This document shows, piece after piece, positions 15,108 through 24,439 of a stretch of 52,573 nucleotides of DNA; the first letter of the stretch is position 1, and each line of letters opens with the position of its first letter. The notes under the pieces are model-generated. The model worked only from the letters and a program-made list of their open reading frames with translations, did no database searches and was not told the DNA's origin. The stretch comes from Rickettsiaceae bacterium (GTDB lineage: Bacteria; Pseudomonadota; Alphaproteobacteria; Rickettsiales; Rickettsiaceae), in assembly GCA_029266475.1 (NCBI GenBank), contig JAQSWU010000006.1, positions 1 through 52,573 of the forward strand, read 5' to 3'. The translations under genes and the position numbers were made by a program.

Positions 15108-17609
15108 TTAATTTTTTGTTTGGTAAAATTGTTTAATTTGTTCGAAATTATATTTCTTACTTAACGCTTCTTTCTGACCTTCAATATCTAAAGAAAAACT
15201 AATAGGATTCACTTCTTTATTCGCATTATCTCTAACTGGATAAAAAGAGAACTTTGAAGCTATTTTCGTAAGTTCATTTTCTCTATCATATAAAAGCGAT
15301 AATGCGCCTGATGAAAAATTACTTTTGAATGTAACATCCGATAAAGTTAATGTTTTTGTCGTAGCTTGGAACTCACCCTTGATAGCATCAATATTTGTTG
15401 TTCCTTGATTGAAGAATTTTTGTCCGTCCGCTTCAAGCTTTGTTATGTCGTAGTTAGGCAGAGTGATCTGTAAGACAAAATCATCTACTGCGAGGTTTTG
15501 AATATCTATCTCTTTTGCAATGAAAGTACCTTTGGAAATTGTCTCCTTTAAATTATCACCAATAGTACTACTCACTGAAAAACTTGCTACACCATTTTTA
15601 ATCAGGGTCTTAGGAAGGTTAGTTTTATTTACTTGAAAATTATTCAAAGCATAAGCGACGCTCGCTTTGAATGGTGTAAAAAGCGCTTTAGCAGTGCCAG
15701 TTAAAGTTCCTTCAAATAAGTTACAACTGAAATATGAGTTCAAATGCTTACTTTGCGTTAGAAGATTAAAACTTAAGTTCTCGAAAGTATAATCGCCTGT
15801 CTCTAGTTTAATATCTTTTGCTTTAATATTGAGATTAAGCTTTTCTGGATCGTAATAGCTTGCAAGAAATCTATGGATCTTTTGCTGCACATCCTCAAAA
15901 CTACTTAAACGTATCATTCCGCTTAGAATATTTAGGTTTATTTCAGGTACAACATTTGTATGTTGTATTTGTCCTTTTAAAACTAACTTTTCATCATTTT
16001 TAATTATCTTTAAATTAGTTACATTTATATTATTTGGTAAAATTGAAGCATTTAAATATATATTATCAATTACTACATTTCCAACTTTACTATTGGTAAA
16101 ATCTAGCCCCCAGTAGCCATAATTAGTGGAAGATTTATAAGATGCAATTTTCTGAGCATAGTCCTCTTGTTTCATGTCCGCTATCAGAGCATTTAAGTAA
16201 TCTAAAGTCTCCTTGATTGGAGCAAATGAGGAGTTATTAAAATCGAAATTTTTAACTGTTAAATTTGTTTGAATTTTAGGAGTAGAAGCAATGAATTTTA
16301 TTGCAGCATTTCCTTCAAGATTAACTTCATTTATATTAGCCTTGATACTCGACATAGATAGTTCTTTTTCTGTTGCAGCAAAGTTTGCTACTAAATTCAT
16401 ACTTTGTGGAGTAATGTCTGCACCCTCTTGTTTAACTAAAACATCGTTTACCCTTAGAACTCCTTCAAATATAGGCCTAAATCTATCTTGGTTAATCTTA
16501 CCAGAAAGCTCTAAATGCCCATTTGGTGCAATATCGGTGCTAAAATTTTTTATCTCGATAGCTTTATTAGCGACATTACCATTTATATCAAGGTTTGCTA
16601 ATTTCTGTGCATTTGGCAATATGATATCTTCGGCTTTTACACTAAAGTTAAATTTACCTTTCGAGCTAAATAAAAAATTATTTTTTGGAATATGATTTAG
16701 GATATTAAACTCTTTAAATTTAACAATTTCACTTAAATTAACCGCACCTAATTTTAGTTCTACTTTGCCTTCAAGTAAGTTTGCATTATTCAAGTTAATT
16801 TGACCTTCAATTTTCTCAACTATATTAGACTCAACTTTAAGATTATTTAAAGTAAATTCAGCTCCAGAGTCTGTTAAATCGCCTGTTAATAAAAGCCTTG
16901 CTGACTGATTAAATATGTAAGAGTTGCTAGTATTTTCTAAAAAATAATTTTCAAGCAATTGCCTGAAATCATTTATCTCAAGACTTATCCTACCCTTAGA
17001 AACACTCTCTTTAAATAGATTTAAAACAAGCGCTTGATCTCCTAACTTCAAAGAGATATTATCAGGTTCATTTTCAACTGATAAAGTAATATTATTATTT
17101 GCTTCTGTTAATGCGCTGATAAAATATTTATTGTCTTCTTTGTTAATGGTAACCCTATTTAATCTAGGCTTATCAACCCCGCCGAATAATCCATCTATAT
17201 CAAAGTTGTTTAAGATGATTTTTTGAAAAGTGGTCTTTAAAGAAAATAGATATTCGAATAAATCTTTTTTGTTCTCAAAGCCATATTCTTTAATATTTGT
17301 ATTTAATTTGCAATTACTAAGCTCAATATGGCTGATTCTGGGCTTAAGAGTTAAAAGCAACGATGGAACGGAGATAAATAATTTTGCTTGGCTTGCATAG
17401 AAATAACTCCCAATATTGATATTTTCAATAATAATATTAGGGGTTGGAGTAAATACAATATCCTTAATCTGATATTCGATATGGCCTACATCTCTATTGT
17501 CAAAAAAATACTCATTTAGATCGATGTTTTTTATAAGCGTGTAACTCCCTACACCGCCTGCTATAATAGTGCCTATGCTTATTAATAAGTAAAAAAATAC
17601 CTTTCTCAT
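15108..17609 (-). CDS. AsmA-like envelope protein
   Basis: This 833-residue protein has one N-terminal membrane helix (about residues 4-24, VFFYLLISIGTIIAGGVGSY) followed by a very long region of repeating short beta strands. This is the character of AsmA/TamB-like proteins, which form periplasmic grooves that move phospholipids to the outer membrane. Typical phrases such as LNLNIKAKDIKLETGDYTFENL occur along its length. No catalytic motif is expected or seen. The length fits AsmA-family members. It is divergent from rimM and separated from ampG by about 90 bp on the same strand. The precise subfamily cannot be settled by eye. Confidence 0.75.
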   Translation of the reverse strand: MRKVFFYLLISIGTIIAGGVGSYTLIKNIDLNEYFFDNRDVGHIEYQIKDIVFTPTPNIIIENINIGSYFYASQAKLFISVPSLLLTLKPRISHIELSNCKLNTNIKEYGFENKKDLFEYLFSLKTTFQKIILNNFDIDGLFGGVDKPRLNRVTINKEDNKYFISALTEANNNITLSVENEPDNISLKLGDQALVLNLFKESVSKGRISLEINDFRQLLENYFLENTSNSYIFNQSARLLLTGDLTDSGAEFTLNNLKVESNIVEKIEGQINLNNANLLEGKVELKLGAVNLSEIVKFKEFNILNHIPKNNFLFSSKGKFNFSVKAEDIILPNAQKLANLDINGNVANKAIEIKNFSTDIAPNGHLELSGKINQDRFRPIFEGVLRVNDVLVKQEGADITPQSMNLVANFAATEKELSMSSIKANINEVNLEGNAAIKFIASTPKIQTNLTVKNFDFNNSSFAPIKETLDYLNALIADMKQEDYAQKIASYKSSTNYGYWGLDFTNSKVGNVVIDNIYLNASILPNNINVTNLKIIKNDEKLVLKGQIQHTNVVPEINLNILSGMIRLSSFEDVQQKIHRFLASYYDPEKLNLNIKAKDIKLETGDYTFENLSFNLLTQSKHLNSYFSCNLFEGTLTGTAKALFTPFKASVAYALNNFQVNKTNLPKTLIKNGVASFSVSSTIGDNLKETISKGTFIAKEIDIQNLAVDDFVLQITLPNYDITKLEADGQKFFNQGTTNIDAIKGEFQATTKTLTLSDVTFKSNFSSGALSLLYDRENELTKIASKFSFYPVRDNANKEVNPISFSLDIEGQKEALSKKYNFEQIKQFYQTKN

Positions 17610-17675
17610 GTTGTATTAATATTTATGAAATGTTAGTATGTTAGTTTTATTATTGTTATTTAGCAATTAGAAATT

Positions 17676-18182
17676 ATGCAAAAACTACAGAAACTAATTT
17701 GTGTCGGCCAAATAGCTTCAGCGCATGGCATTCAAGGGCATATTAAACTACGTTCATTCACCGAGCCCGCAAGCAAAATTTTTTATTATAAAACACATTA
17801 TGATGAAAATGGAAATATAATCGACCTAAAACAACTAAGACCTGATAAAGAAGGTTTTATCTGCTACTTAAAAGATATTAATACAAGAAATCTTGCTGAG
17901 TCGATTAAAGGAAAAAAAATATATGTCAGCCGTAGTGATTTCGAATCATTACAAGATGATGAATTCTACGTTACAGACCTTGAAGGCGCTAAGGTCTATG
18001 CGGCAGAAAGCAATGAGCACGTTGGTAACGTCATAGCAGTATTAAATTTTGGCGCCGGTGATTTAGTTGAGATCGAACTTAATAATCTTGAAAAAATTAT
18101 AATACCTTTTAATAAAGATTTTTTCTTGAAAATAGATCTTGAGCAAGAGATAATCTATGTTAATTTGCCAAAATATTTATGA
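17676..18182 (+). CDS. rimM: Ribosome maturation factor RimM
   Basis: RimM assists assembly of the 30S head around S19. The 168 residues show the N-terminal RimM fold opening with VGQIASAHGIQGHIKLRSFTE (the conserved G..AHG..G.V motif) and a C-terminal PRC-barrel (about 95-168) with DEFYVTDLEGAKVY and the closing KIIIPFNKDFF. Length and both domains are normal. In many bacteria rimM sits with rpsP, trmD and rplS; here it is instead followed by rmuC after 7 bp, and no trmD is seen. The ATG at 17676 has a poor ribosome site. Confidence 0.95.
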   Translation: MQKLQKLICVGQIASAHGIQGHIKLRSFTEPASKIFYYKTHYDENGNIIDLKQLRPDKEGFICYLKDINTRNLAESIKGKKIYVSRSDFESLQDDEFYVTDLEGAKVYAAESNEHVGNVIAVLNFGAGDLVEIELNNLEKIIIPFNKDFFLKIDLEQEIIYVNLPKYL

Positions 18183-18189
18183 GTAGAAG

Positions 18190-19536
18190 ATGATTATAAA
18201 TTCACTATACCTAATTTCATTAACCGCTACAGTTATTTCCTTCGCTTTATTTTGGTTGCTTGGAAGAGTATATTCATTCAAGCAGACGATAGCTTCTCTT
18301 GAAGATCAGCTTAAGAATAAATTGACTGAAGTTGGGGATCTTAATAATGAAAAAATCGAACTTGTAAAGCAAGCTGAAGGCTATAAGAGCAAAGTGAATT
18401 ATCTTGAGCAGCTAACTAAAGATTATGAAAGATTGAAAGTTGAGTCAATGCAACTTGCAAAATCGGCCTTATTTGACCTAGGTAAGGATTTATCAAAACA
18501 ACTAATAGAGCTCCATAAGCAAGAGAACGAACAATCAAAAAAGAGCAGCGAGGAAAATATTGCAAAAGCGACTGAGAAGCTTAATCAGGAGTTTGAAAAA
18601 ATCGTTCAGTCTGTAGCAGTTCTTAGTCATGAAGTACATCAGTCAAAATCAGCGGTAGACGTTGTTAAGCAAGCTCTACTTAACCCTTCTGGGGCTGGAG
18701 CACTTGCTGAAATTACGCTTGAAAATATACTTAAAAATTCAAACCTTAGAGAAGGTACTGATTTTATGATGCAGTACCATGTCAGCCTGAAAGAAGGTAA
18801 CTATCGGCCTGATGCAGTAGTATTTTTACCTGGAAATAACCTTATGATTATTGATGCTAAAGCGTCAAAATTTTTGCTGGAAATTGCAGCCGCCAGTGAG
18901 CATGAAAAAGCGTTCTATGCTGAAGGTTTTGTAAAGACAATGAATAATCATTTAAAGCAACTCAGCCTTAAGGATTATCGCGAAAGTATTGAGCAACATT
19001 TCACGGCAAAATCTTTAAAAGTAAACCATATAGTTACTTTAATGTTTTTACCTTCAGAACATGCGGTTGAACAAATAACAAGTCTTGATAAAAACTTTAT
19101 TGAAAAAGCTTGGGATATGAATGTTTTTCCAGTTGGCCCTTCAGGCTTAATTAATATGTTATCCTTTGCAAAATTCCAGATTACTGACCAGATGCGCCAG
19201 GATAATTATAAGCTAATACTAGAAGAGGTTAAAAAGATACTCTCCTCTATTAGCACCCTTGCTGAATATTCAAAAAAATTCGGCTCTAATTTACAAAGCA
19301 TGGTCTCATCATATGACAAATTTGCAGGATCATTTAATAGGAACTTCCTCTCTAAAGCTAAACATTTACAAAAGCTTGGGATTGAACCTTCAGGGAACAA
19401 AAATGTGGCAGCAGCACTTGAGCGCTTCCAACTTGTCAGCTCTGCAATAGAGACGCTTGAACTTGAAGCAGAAGAAGTGAGCGTTGATGAGAGAGGCTTG
19501 GAGCCAAAGCTTGAAATTGAGGATAAAGTCGCTTGA
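18190..19536 (+). CDS. rmuC: RmuC-family DNA recombination protein
   Basis: The protein has 448 residues: an N-terminal membrane helix (about 4-22, LYLISLTATVISFALFWLLG), a long coiled coil (about 30-155), then the RmuC nuclease-like domain (about 165-400). In the latter, YRPDAVVFLPGNNLMIIDAKASK carries the PD-(D/E)XK-like D...DAK residues. RmuC limits inversions and rearrangements at inverted repeats in E. coli, a pertinent activity for a chromosome with so many palindromic repeats, though that link is speculative. It follows rimM by 7 bp and is probably co-transcribed. The Glu-rich tail has no recognised role. Confidence 0.93.
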   Translation: MIINSLYLISLTATVISFALFWLLGRVYSFKQTIASLEDQLKNKLTEVGDLNNEKIELVKQAEGYKSKVNYLEQLTKDYERLKVESMQLAKSALFDLGKDLSKQLIELHKQENEQSKKSSEENIAKATEKLNQEFEKIVQSVAVLSHEVHQSKSAVDVVKQALLNPSGAGALAEITLENILKNSNLREGTDFMMQYHVSLKEGNYRPDAVVFLPGNNLMIIDAKASKFLLEIAAASEHEKAFYAEGFVKTMNNHLKQLSLKDYRESIEQHFTAKSLKVNHIVTLMFLPSEHAVEQITSLDKNFIEKAWDMNVFPVGPSGLINMLSFAKFQITDQMRQDNYKLILEEVKKILSSISTLAEYSKKFGSNLQSMVSSYDKFAGSFNRNFLSKAKHLQKLGIEPSGNKNVAAALERFQLVSSAIETLELEAEEVSVDERGLEPKLEIEDKVA

Positions 19537-19687
19537 TAATAATCATAACTTTAAGTGCATTAAATATGAATAGATCAAAATGCATTATGACGGTTAAGCG
19601 ATATATTCTAATCCATGCCTCAACATCAGAATAAGTAAAAATTAACCTTGATAGATGAAAGTTACTTACGAGTTTAAAATATAGTAA

Positions 19688-19888
19688 ATTGGTAGAATAA
19701 CAACAACTGCTTTAAGTATTGATGATGACACTTCTTGGGCGCTTGTAGTAAATGAATCTTTGAATATTAATTTTACTCGTGACCCATTCGACAAATTAAT
19801 AATTGCGCACGCAAAAGCACTTGATGCTGTATTAATCACAAAAGATGAGAATATTTTACAGAACTACCAAAACGCAATTTGGGAATAA
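19688..19888 (+). pseudogene. C-terminal remnant of a PIN-domain (VapC-like) toxin
   Basis: A reading frame of 66 codons without a start codon lies between an upstream stop (19685-19687) and a TAA at 19886-19888. Its translation contains FTRDPFDKLIIAHAKALDA followed by VLITKDENILQNY and ends NAIWE. This is the C-terminal signature of VapC-type PIN ribonucleases (the DPFD and TxD acidic residues). The N-terminal half with the first catalytic Asp is absent, and no VapB antitoxin is recognisable. It is therefore a decayed toxin gene. It is closely followed by a small terminator hairpin. Confidence 0.75.
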
Positions 19889-19893
19889 TATAC

Positions 19894-19916
19894 GGGAGTT
19901 TCCTCCCTATTTTTTT
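19894..19916 (+). terminator. Short terminator hairpin with T run
   Basis: GGGAG (19894-19898) pairs with CTCCC (19903-19907) over a TTTC loop and is followed by TATTTTTTT. It would end plus-strand transcription from rmuC and the PIN remnant before the convergent tlc gene. Confidence 0.6.
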
Positions 19917-19917
19917 A

Positions 19918-21453
19918 TTATTGAGACTTAGCAGTTAAATCTAAATATTCCTTATTTAATTCTCTTGTTGCCCAAATCCATATTATACAAACAAGCGCAA
20001 ATACTACCATTAGGTAAGATGAGAATGCTTCATAACTCATGGTTGGTATTAAAATAAATACTAGATGCTGCAGGAATGCGCTAGCAGATTTACCAAGCTT
20101 AACCCCAACTACGTCAGCTGCTGCCTTACCTTTAGTTTTAAGCTCTGGCTCAAGCGGAACATATGACATCTCTTTAGTTGAATCAAACACCGTATATTTG
20201 CTTGATTTACTAAGCACATTCTGCACAGCCCCCATTGATACTGCAACTGTTAAAGGATCAATCATAATAAATCCGCCAAGCAACGCTTTGGTTAAATCAG
20301 GATAATTTGATACTCCAAAGAATACTATTCCTGTTACAAAAACCATTACAGGCGTGATAATCGCTGCATAAAACCAACCTAATTTTCTAACGATATTTGA
20401 ACCAATAAGCACAAAAGATATTGTAAATATTCCAGTATAGCTTAAATAGCTACCAACAAAGGCTGCATAATCTTCAGTTGTAGGGTAAAGCTGCCTTGCC
20501 CTATCTTTCCATGGGCTTTCAACTAAGTTGATTGCAACACCATAGCATATCAAGAGAATAGCAATAAGCCTGATATATCTTGAAGATAATACCATCTTAA
20601 AGCTTTCAGCAAGTGGCATTTTTTTCTTTTTAACATCAAGACGCACTATATCTGTACCAGCAATTTTTAAAACTTTATGATTTAATAACCAAAATATATA
20701 TATCGCTGCAAGACCCGATATTAATACAATAGATAGCGCCAGCTGAACTGAAACAGTAGTTTTAGTTAAACCCAAAGAATATTCGCTGATGAAATATGCA
20801 CTAAATACAGGCAAGTACTCAAGGAATTTACCTGATATAACAAGGCCGGTTTGCCCAAGCAAACCGAATAAAGTATAGAATCTTTTTGACTCATCAACAG
20901 AAGTTACGCTATTTATAAATTGCCAAAAAAGCAGGGAAAATACTGTGCTTGGCCAAAGCTCTGCAACTACGTAAAATAACGAAAAGCTCCAATTACTTAA
21001 AAGTAAAATAAACCATTTAAAGTGCGGATAATGTTCTACTAAACGCTGAGTAGACTCCGCACTTAAGTGTATATGTTCATAATTTGGGAATAAATAAAAA
21101 GCAAAAAGCGCAAAAAATAGTAAAAATACTGACACTATTAGGTAAAATATCTGTTCTGCCTTAAAAATATTAATAAGCTTAACATATATAACAGACATTA
21201 ACATTGCCCCAGGCAGCACCCCCCAAAACTTTAAGAAAGTAATGGTTTCTGTCCCTATCATTGTAATAACTATACTATCTTTCAAAGCCCTTATAAGATT
21301 CTGATTGAATAAAATACAGAACATTAAAGCAGTCATCGACAGGAATTTTGGTAATTCGTTTCTGGCTATTGGCCAAATATAATCTAAGATTTGATTTAGT
21401 TTAGAGGTCGATCCTTGAAGATCTAGATCTTTTTGCGGTGTTTTTGAAGTCAT
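19918..21453 (-). CDS. tlc: Tlc-type ATP/ADP (nucleotide) translocase
   Basis: Members of this family exchange host ATP for bacterial ADP or import other nucleotides across the inner membrane; they are a hallmark of Rickettsiales, Chlamydiae and plastids. The 511 residues contain about 12 membrane helices. Characteristic segments are the opening IWPIARNELPKFLSMTALMF, NQNLIRALKDSIVIT near residue 50, and the DPLTVAVSMGAVQNVLSKSSKYTVFDSTKEMSYVPL region near 400-440 (read here in short pieces). Length and motifs are normal. Rickettsiales carry several paralogs with differing nucleotide preference, so substrate choice cannot be read from the sequence alone. It converges on the PIN remnant. Confidence 0.96.
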   Translation of the reverse strand: MTSKTPQKDLDLQGSTSKLNQILDYIWPIARNELPKFLSMTALMFCILFNQNLIRALKDSIVITMIGTETITFLKFWGVLPGAMLMSVIYVKLINIFKAEQIFYLIVSVFLLFFALFAFYLFPNYEHIHLSAESTQRLVEHYPHFKWFILLLSNWSFSLFYVVAELWPSTVFSLLFWQFINSVTSVDESKRFYTLFGLLGQTGLVISGKFLEYLPVFSAYFISEYSLGLTKTTVSVQLALSIVLISGLAAIYIFWLLNHKVLKIAGTDIVRLDVKKKKMPLAESFKMVLSSRYIRLIAILLICYGVAINLVESPWKDRARQLYPTTEDYAAFVGSYLSYTGIFTISFVLIGSNIVRKLGWFYAAIITPVMVFVTGIVFFGVSNYPDLTKALLGGFIMIDPLTVAVSMGAVQNVLSKSSKYTVFDSTKEMSYVPLEPELKTKGKAAADVVGVKLGKSASAFLQHLVFILIPTMSYEAFSSYLMVVFALVCIIWIWATRELNKEYLDLTAKSQ

Positions 21454-21614
21454 GTGTTCCTAACCTAATTTTACTATTGGCTAGGTCTGCATAATAAAAG
21501 ATTATATTTCTTTAGTCAATATTTTATTATCCCTTTAATTAAAAAAGCTTATTTAACTATTTCTTAACTATTCATAACTATAATTAGTTTAGAGATAATT
21601 AATAACAGAGTGTT

Positions 21615-23450
21615 ATGCCTAAAATAGCTGAACAAGAAAAACTTATCCAGAATATTATTCAAGAATCGAATAAGAACAATCGTTCTATTGAAAGTAGCTT
21701 TCAAGAAACTCAAGATAAACTCAAAACAACCATTAAAGATATTAGCGGTCAAAATGCTTTAGCCGGCTTTTCAGAAATAATTGCAAATCTTTCAAAAAGC
21801 GTTGATTTAAGGAACGGCATAAGCCATGAAAAAGTCATCGATCCTGAGACTCGCCAAACAATACTAGTTCGTGATGCGCGCCTGCAAAAAGAGCATGAGC
21901 ATAAAGGCTTCTTTAGAAAACACCCAGAAAATTGCCCCGAAGCATGGGCTGAAGTTATGGCAGGATTTGCAAGAGGAGCAGTAAAGCTTGTTGAGATTGC
22001 CGGTAATGATTCCGATCGGCGCAATACTATAAATAACGCTAATAACACAAAGATCATCGGAATATTCCAAAAACACTATAAAGAAATACAAGATATAGAA
22101 AACAACACTCAACTCAAAGATCTCGAAAAAGCATATGCCAAGCAAGTGGAAGCTTTCCAAGAAGACCTTGTAACTTGCATGAAAGAAATGACCTTAAAGA
22201 TAGATGGCAAAGTGCTTGACAATAAGAAAGAGATAAAAAAAGCTCTTGATTCAGCCAGGAGTTTTGCAAATTTAGAGGATGAGCACCATCCTGTTTTAAC
22301 TATATCTGGTAATTTCAAAGCTGGAGAACAAGATACTAGTGCTATTACTTTTGCTAAGCCTCTGACAGAGAGTAACGATTTAACTAAATATAGTTATCAA
22401 CTAGACAACTCTCCCACCAATAAATGGTTCAAGGAATTAAGCCCTGTCAATCAAAAGCTTGTTCAAGCGTATAAGGGTAAAATACTAGATGGTAAACATA
22501 TTCTCTCTAGCCAATTAAACTTCCTTCCTGGCCTGCATAATGCATATATTGAATATAGAGGGCTTATCGATGATAAGGGTGCGCTTAAAGAAGGAGGGTT
22601 AACAGCGGAAGCTAGAATGGGGACAGTTGCAGCCTTCCAAGTAAAAGATAGCAAAGAGAGACTTCGTATTACCAAAGATAATCTTTTAGATCTAGAAAGT
22701 ACTTTAAAGGAACACGGTTTAGGGCAGGTAAATTTATCCATATTGAATAATATTGGCGAACAAGGTGGGCTTACTAAGAAAGGCATACCTGCCTTAGTTG
22801 AACAAGCAGCTAATGAGCTAAATAAAGGCAGAGATAATTCTAGAAAGATTATAGTTAAGCAAGGCGCTGTAAATAATCTTGCTTTATTTAGACAAGCAAG
22901 AAACTTTAAAATGCATTTAAAACAATCTATTACTATGAGGCAAGCCCAAGGCTCTAGCAACGGACGCCAAGAAGAAGCCTTACCTCCAATCAATGTTGTC
23001 AGCTGTAAGAGCGGCAAAGACCGAACTGGCCTTGTATGTATTAACAATCAAATTGATTCTATTGTAGCGCAAGAAGGATTAGATCAAAACCAGAAAAAAG
23101 TTATTGCTGAGACTTTAGCTGATTCTAAGCATGCGCAATTCCTAGCCTCATCGCATGGCGGCACAAGAGGTATCCATGCACTGATTACTAATAGCGTTTA
23201 TTGGCAGAAGCTAAAAAACATAGGTCAATATATTGGTATGCATAATCCAATTCAGGATATAGGCATAGATGATAAATTAGCGCCTACTAAGCTTGCTAAA
23301 TTAAATAAGATAAGAGAAAAAAGCTCTTTTAAAAAAGCTATAAAAGGTCTAAAGAAAGGTTTTAGAAATTTAGTAAATCCTAAAGGTAAAAAGACTGCAA
23401 TGGACAGCTCAAACCGTAGAAACTCAGGCTTCTCGCGCGGGCCTAATTAA
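21615..23450 (+). CDS. SopB/IpgD-like phosphoinositide phosphatase, candidate effector
   Basis: The 611-residue protein has a CX5R phosphatase signature, CKSGKDRTG, with catalytic C464 and R470. This exact loop is characteristic of bacterial phosphoinositide phosphatases such as SopB/IpgD and the Legionella SidF/SidP group. A helical, coiled-coil-prone N-terminal part (about 1-200) carries no signal peptide. The C-terminus after residue 570 is strongly basic (KKAIKGLKKGFRNLV and onward), as in many type IV secretion signals. I infer a secreted enzyme acting on host membrane lipids. The substrate position on the inositol ring cannot be told. It is monocistronic, with tlc divergent upstream and the amidase gene convergent 12 bp downstream. 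Confidence 0.75.
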   Translation: MPKIAEQEKLIQNIIQESNKNNRSIESSFQETQDKLKTTIKDISGQNALAGFSEIIANLSKSVDLRNGISHEKVIDPETRQTILVRDARLQKEHEHKGFFRKHPENCPEAWAEVMAGFARGAVKLVEIAGNDSDRRNTINNANNTKIIGIFQKHYKEIQDIENNTQLKDLEKAYAKQVEAFQEDLVTCMKEMTLKIDGKVLDNKKEIKKALDSARSFANLEDEHHPVLTISGNFKAGEQDTSAITFAKPLTESNDLTKYSYQLDNSPTNKWFKELSPVNQKLVQAYKGKILDGKHILSSQLNFLPGLHNAYIEYRGLIDDKGALKEGGLTAEARMGTVAAFQVKDSKERLRITKDNLLDLESTLKEHGLGQVNLSILNNIGEQGGLTKKGIPALVEQAANELNKGRDNSRKIIVKQGAVNNLALFRQARNFKMHLKQSITMRQAQGSSNGRQEEALPPINVVSCKSGKDRTGLVCINNQIDSIVAQEGLDQNQKKVIAETLADSKHAQFLASSHGGTRGIHALITNSVYWQKLKNIGQYIGMHNPIQDIGIDDKLAPTKLAKLNKIREKSSFKKAIKGLKKGFRNLVNPKGKKTAMDSSNRRNSGFSRGPN

Positions 23451-23462
23451 TTAGTGTGAAAA

Positions 23463-24260
23463 TTATAAAAAGCTGCTTTTAAGAAGATTATCCAATATAT
23501 GATCGCACTTACTCGTCCACTCATATATACCATTTAAACTTGGATAATCTTCTATCTTTTTATATTCTACAAACTTCTCTACACCAATTGCTTTAATTAC
23601 GTCCTCAGAACAAAAATGCGCTTGGAAAGCACGCACAACGCCACAAGTCTGCATATCATAAACACCGGTCACTTCTAGTTTATAGCCAAGACGCATTAAG
23701 CGAGCTTGCAAGCCTTCGACAACAACCCCTCTATCCCCTACCCCAAATATTTTTTGGCTACGTCCTTCTTGGAGAGCAGCGCCAGGCCACATACCAATAC
23801 CGCTGGCAGCAAGCCTTTGCCAAGGAAAAAACGCTCCTGGATCAACTTTACGATCAGGTGCAACATCTGAATGTCCTATAAAATTTTCTTTTTTAATATG
23901 GTACTTATTCTTAAGGAACCCACATAAACTAGTTAAGGCATGAATTATTGGCTCGTTAAAAGGCTCTTTCCCACTATTTACCAACTCTATACCGATAGAA
24001 CAATTATTTAAAGCTTCAATCCCTCCCCAATAACTTTTACCTGCATGCCAAGCTCTTTTATCATCACTTATTAACGAATATATAGTACCGTCCTCATTTA
24101 TAATATAGTGAGAGCTGACTTTAGCTTTTGAATCACATAATATTTCTATTGATTCCTTAAAAGGAATTTCAGTAAAATGAATTATTACATGCGTAATAGC
24201 TCCACTTGCAGGCCTATCATCAAAATTTGGAGAAGAGAAATCCTTGTTAATCTTAAGCAT
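23463..24260 (-). CDS. N-acetylmuramoyl-L-alanine amidase (AmpD-like) with peptidoglycan-binding domain
   Basis: This zinc amidase cleaves the bond between muramic acid and the stem peptide. The catalytic Amidase_2 domain (about 15-155) shows the first Zn ligand in HVIIHFTE (H28 from the start used), an HAGKSYWGG segment, SIGIELVN, and the closing GHSDVAPDRKVDPGAFFPW with the second His and the Asp ligand. A PG_binding_1 domain follows (about 180-235, GDRGVVVEGLQARLMRLGY). No signal peptide is seen, so a cytoplasmic recycling role like AmpD is possible. I chose the ATG at 24260; an ATG at 24299 adds 13 unconvincing residues. Neither has a good ribosome site, and TATAAT sits just before the chosen start. 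Confidence 0.9.
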   Translation of the reverse strand: MLKINKDFSSPNFDDRPASGAITHVIIHFTEIPFKESIEILCDSKAKVSSHYIINEDGTIYSLISDDKRAWHAGKSYWGGIEALNNCSIGIELVNSGKEPFNEPIIHALTSLCGFLKNKYHIKKENFIGHSDVAPDRKVDPGAFFPWQRLAASGIGMWPGAALQEGRSQKIFGVGDRGVVVEGLQARLMRLGYKLEVTGVYDMQTCGVVRAFQAHFCSEDVIKAIGVEKFVEYKKIEDYPSLNGIYEWTSKCDHILDNLLKSSFL

Positions 24261-24439
24261 TTTAGTATTATATAAATTTTCAATCTTTAGAAATAACATT
24301 ATTAAAACTTACTTGCAACATTATGCTTAACATGGGTAGTCTAAAAGTAAGTGATAGTTTACAAAATTCATCAAATAAAGAAAAAACACTTTATCATGGC
24401 TTAAAAATAGTCTATAAAGCCTCTTAAATATAAGGAAAA

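Noticed and set aside
22463-23047. A 194-codon open frame antisense to the phosphatase gene
   Set aside because: It is wholly inside a gene with a strong active-site motif, and its translation is Leu/Ser/Cys-rich with no recognisable domain.
24260-24299. Upstream ATG for the amidase as true start
   Set aside because: The extra 13 residues do not match the family start and have no ribosome site; the alternative is kept as a note.
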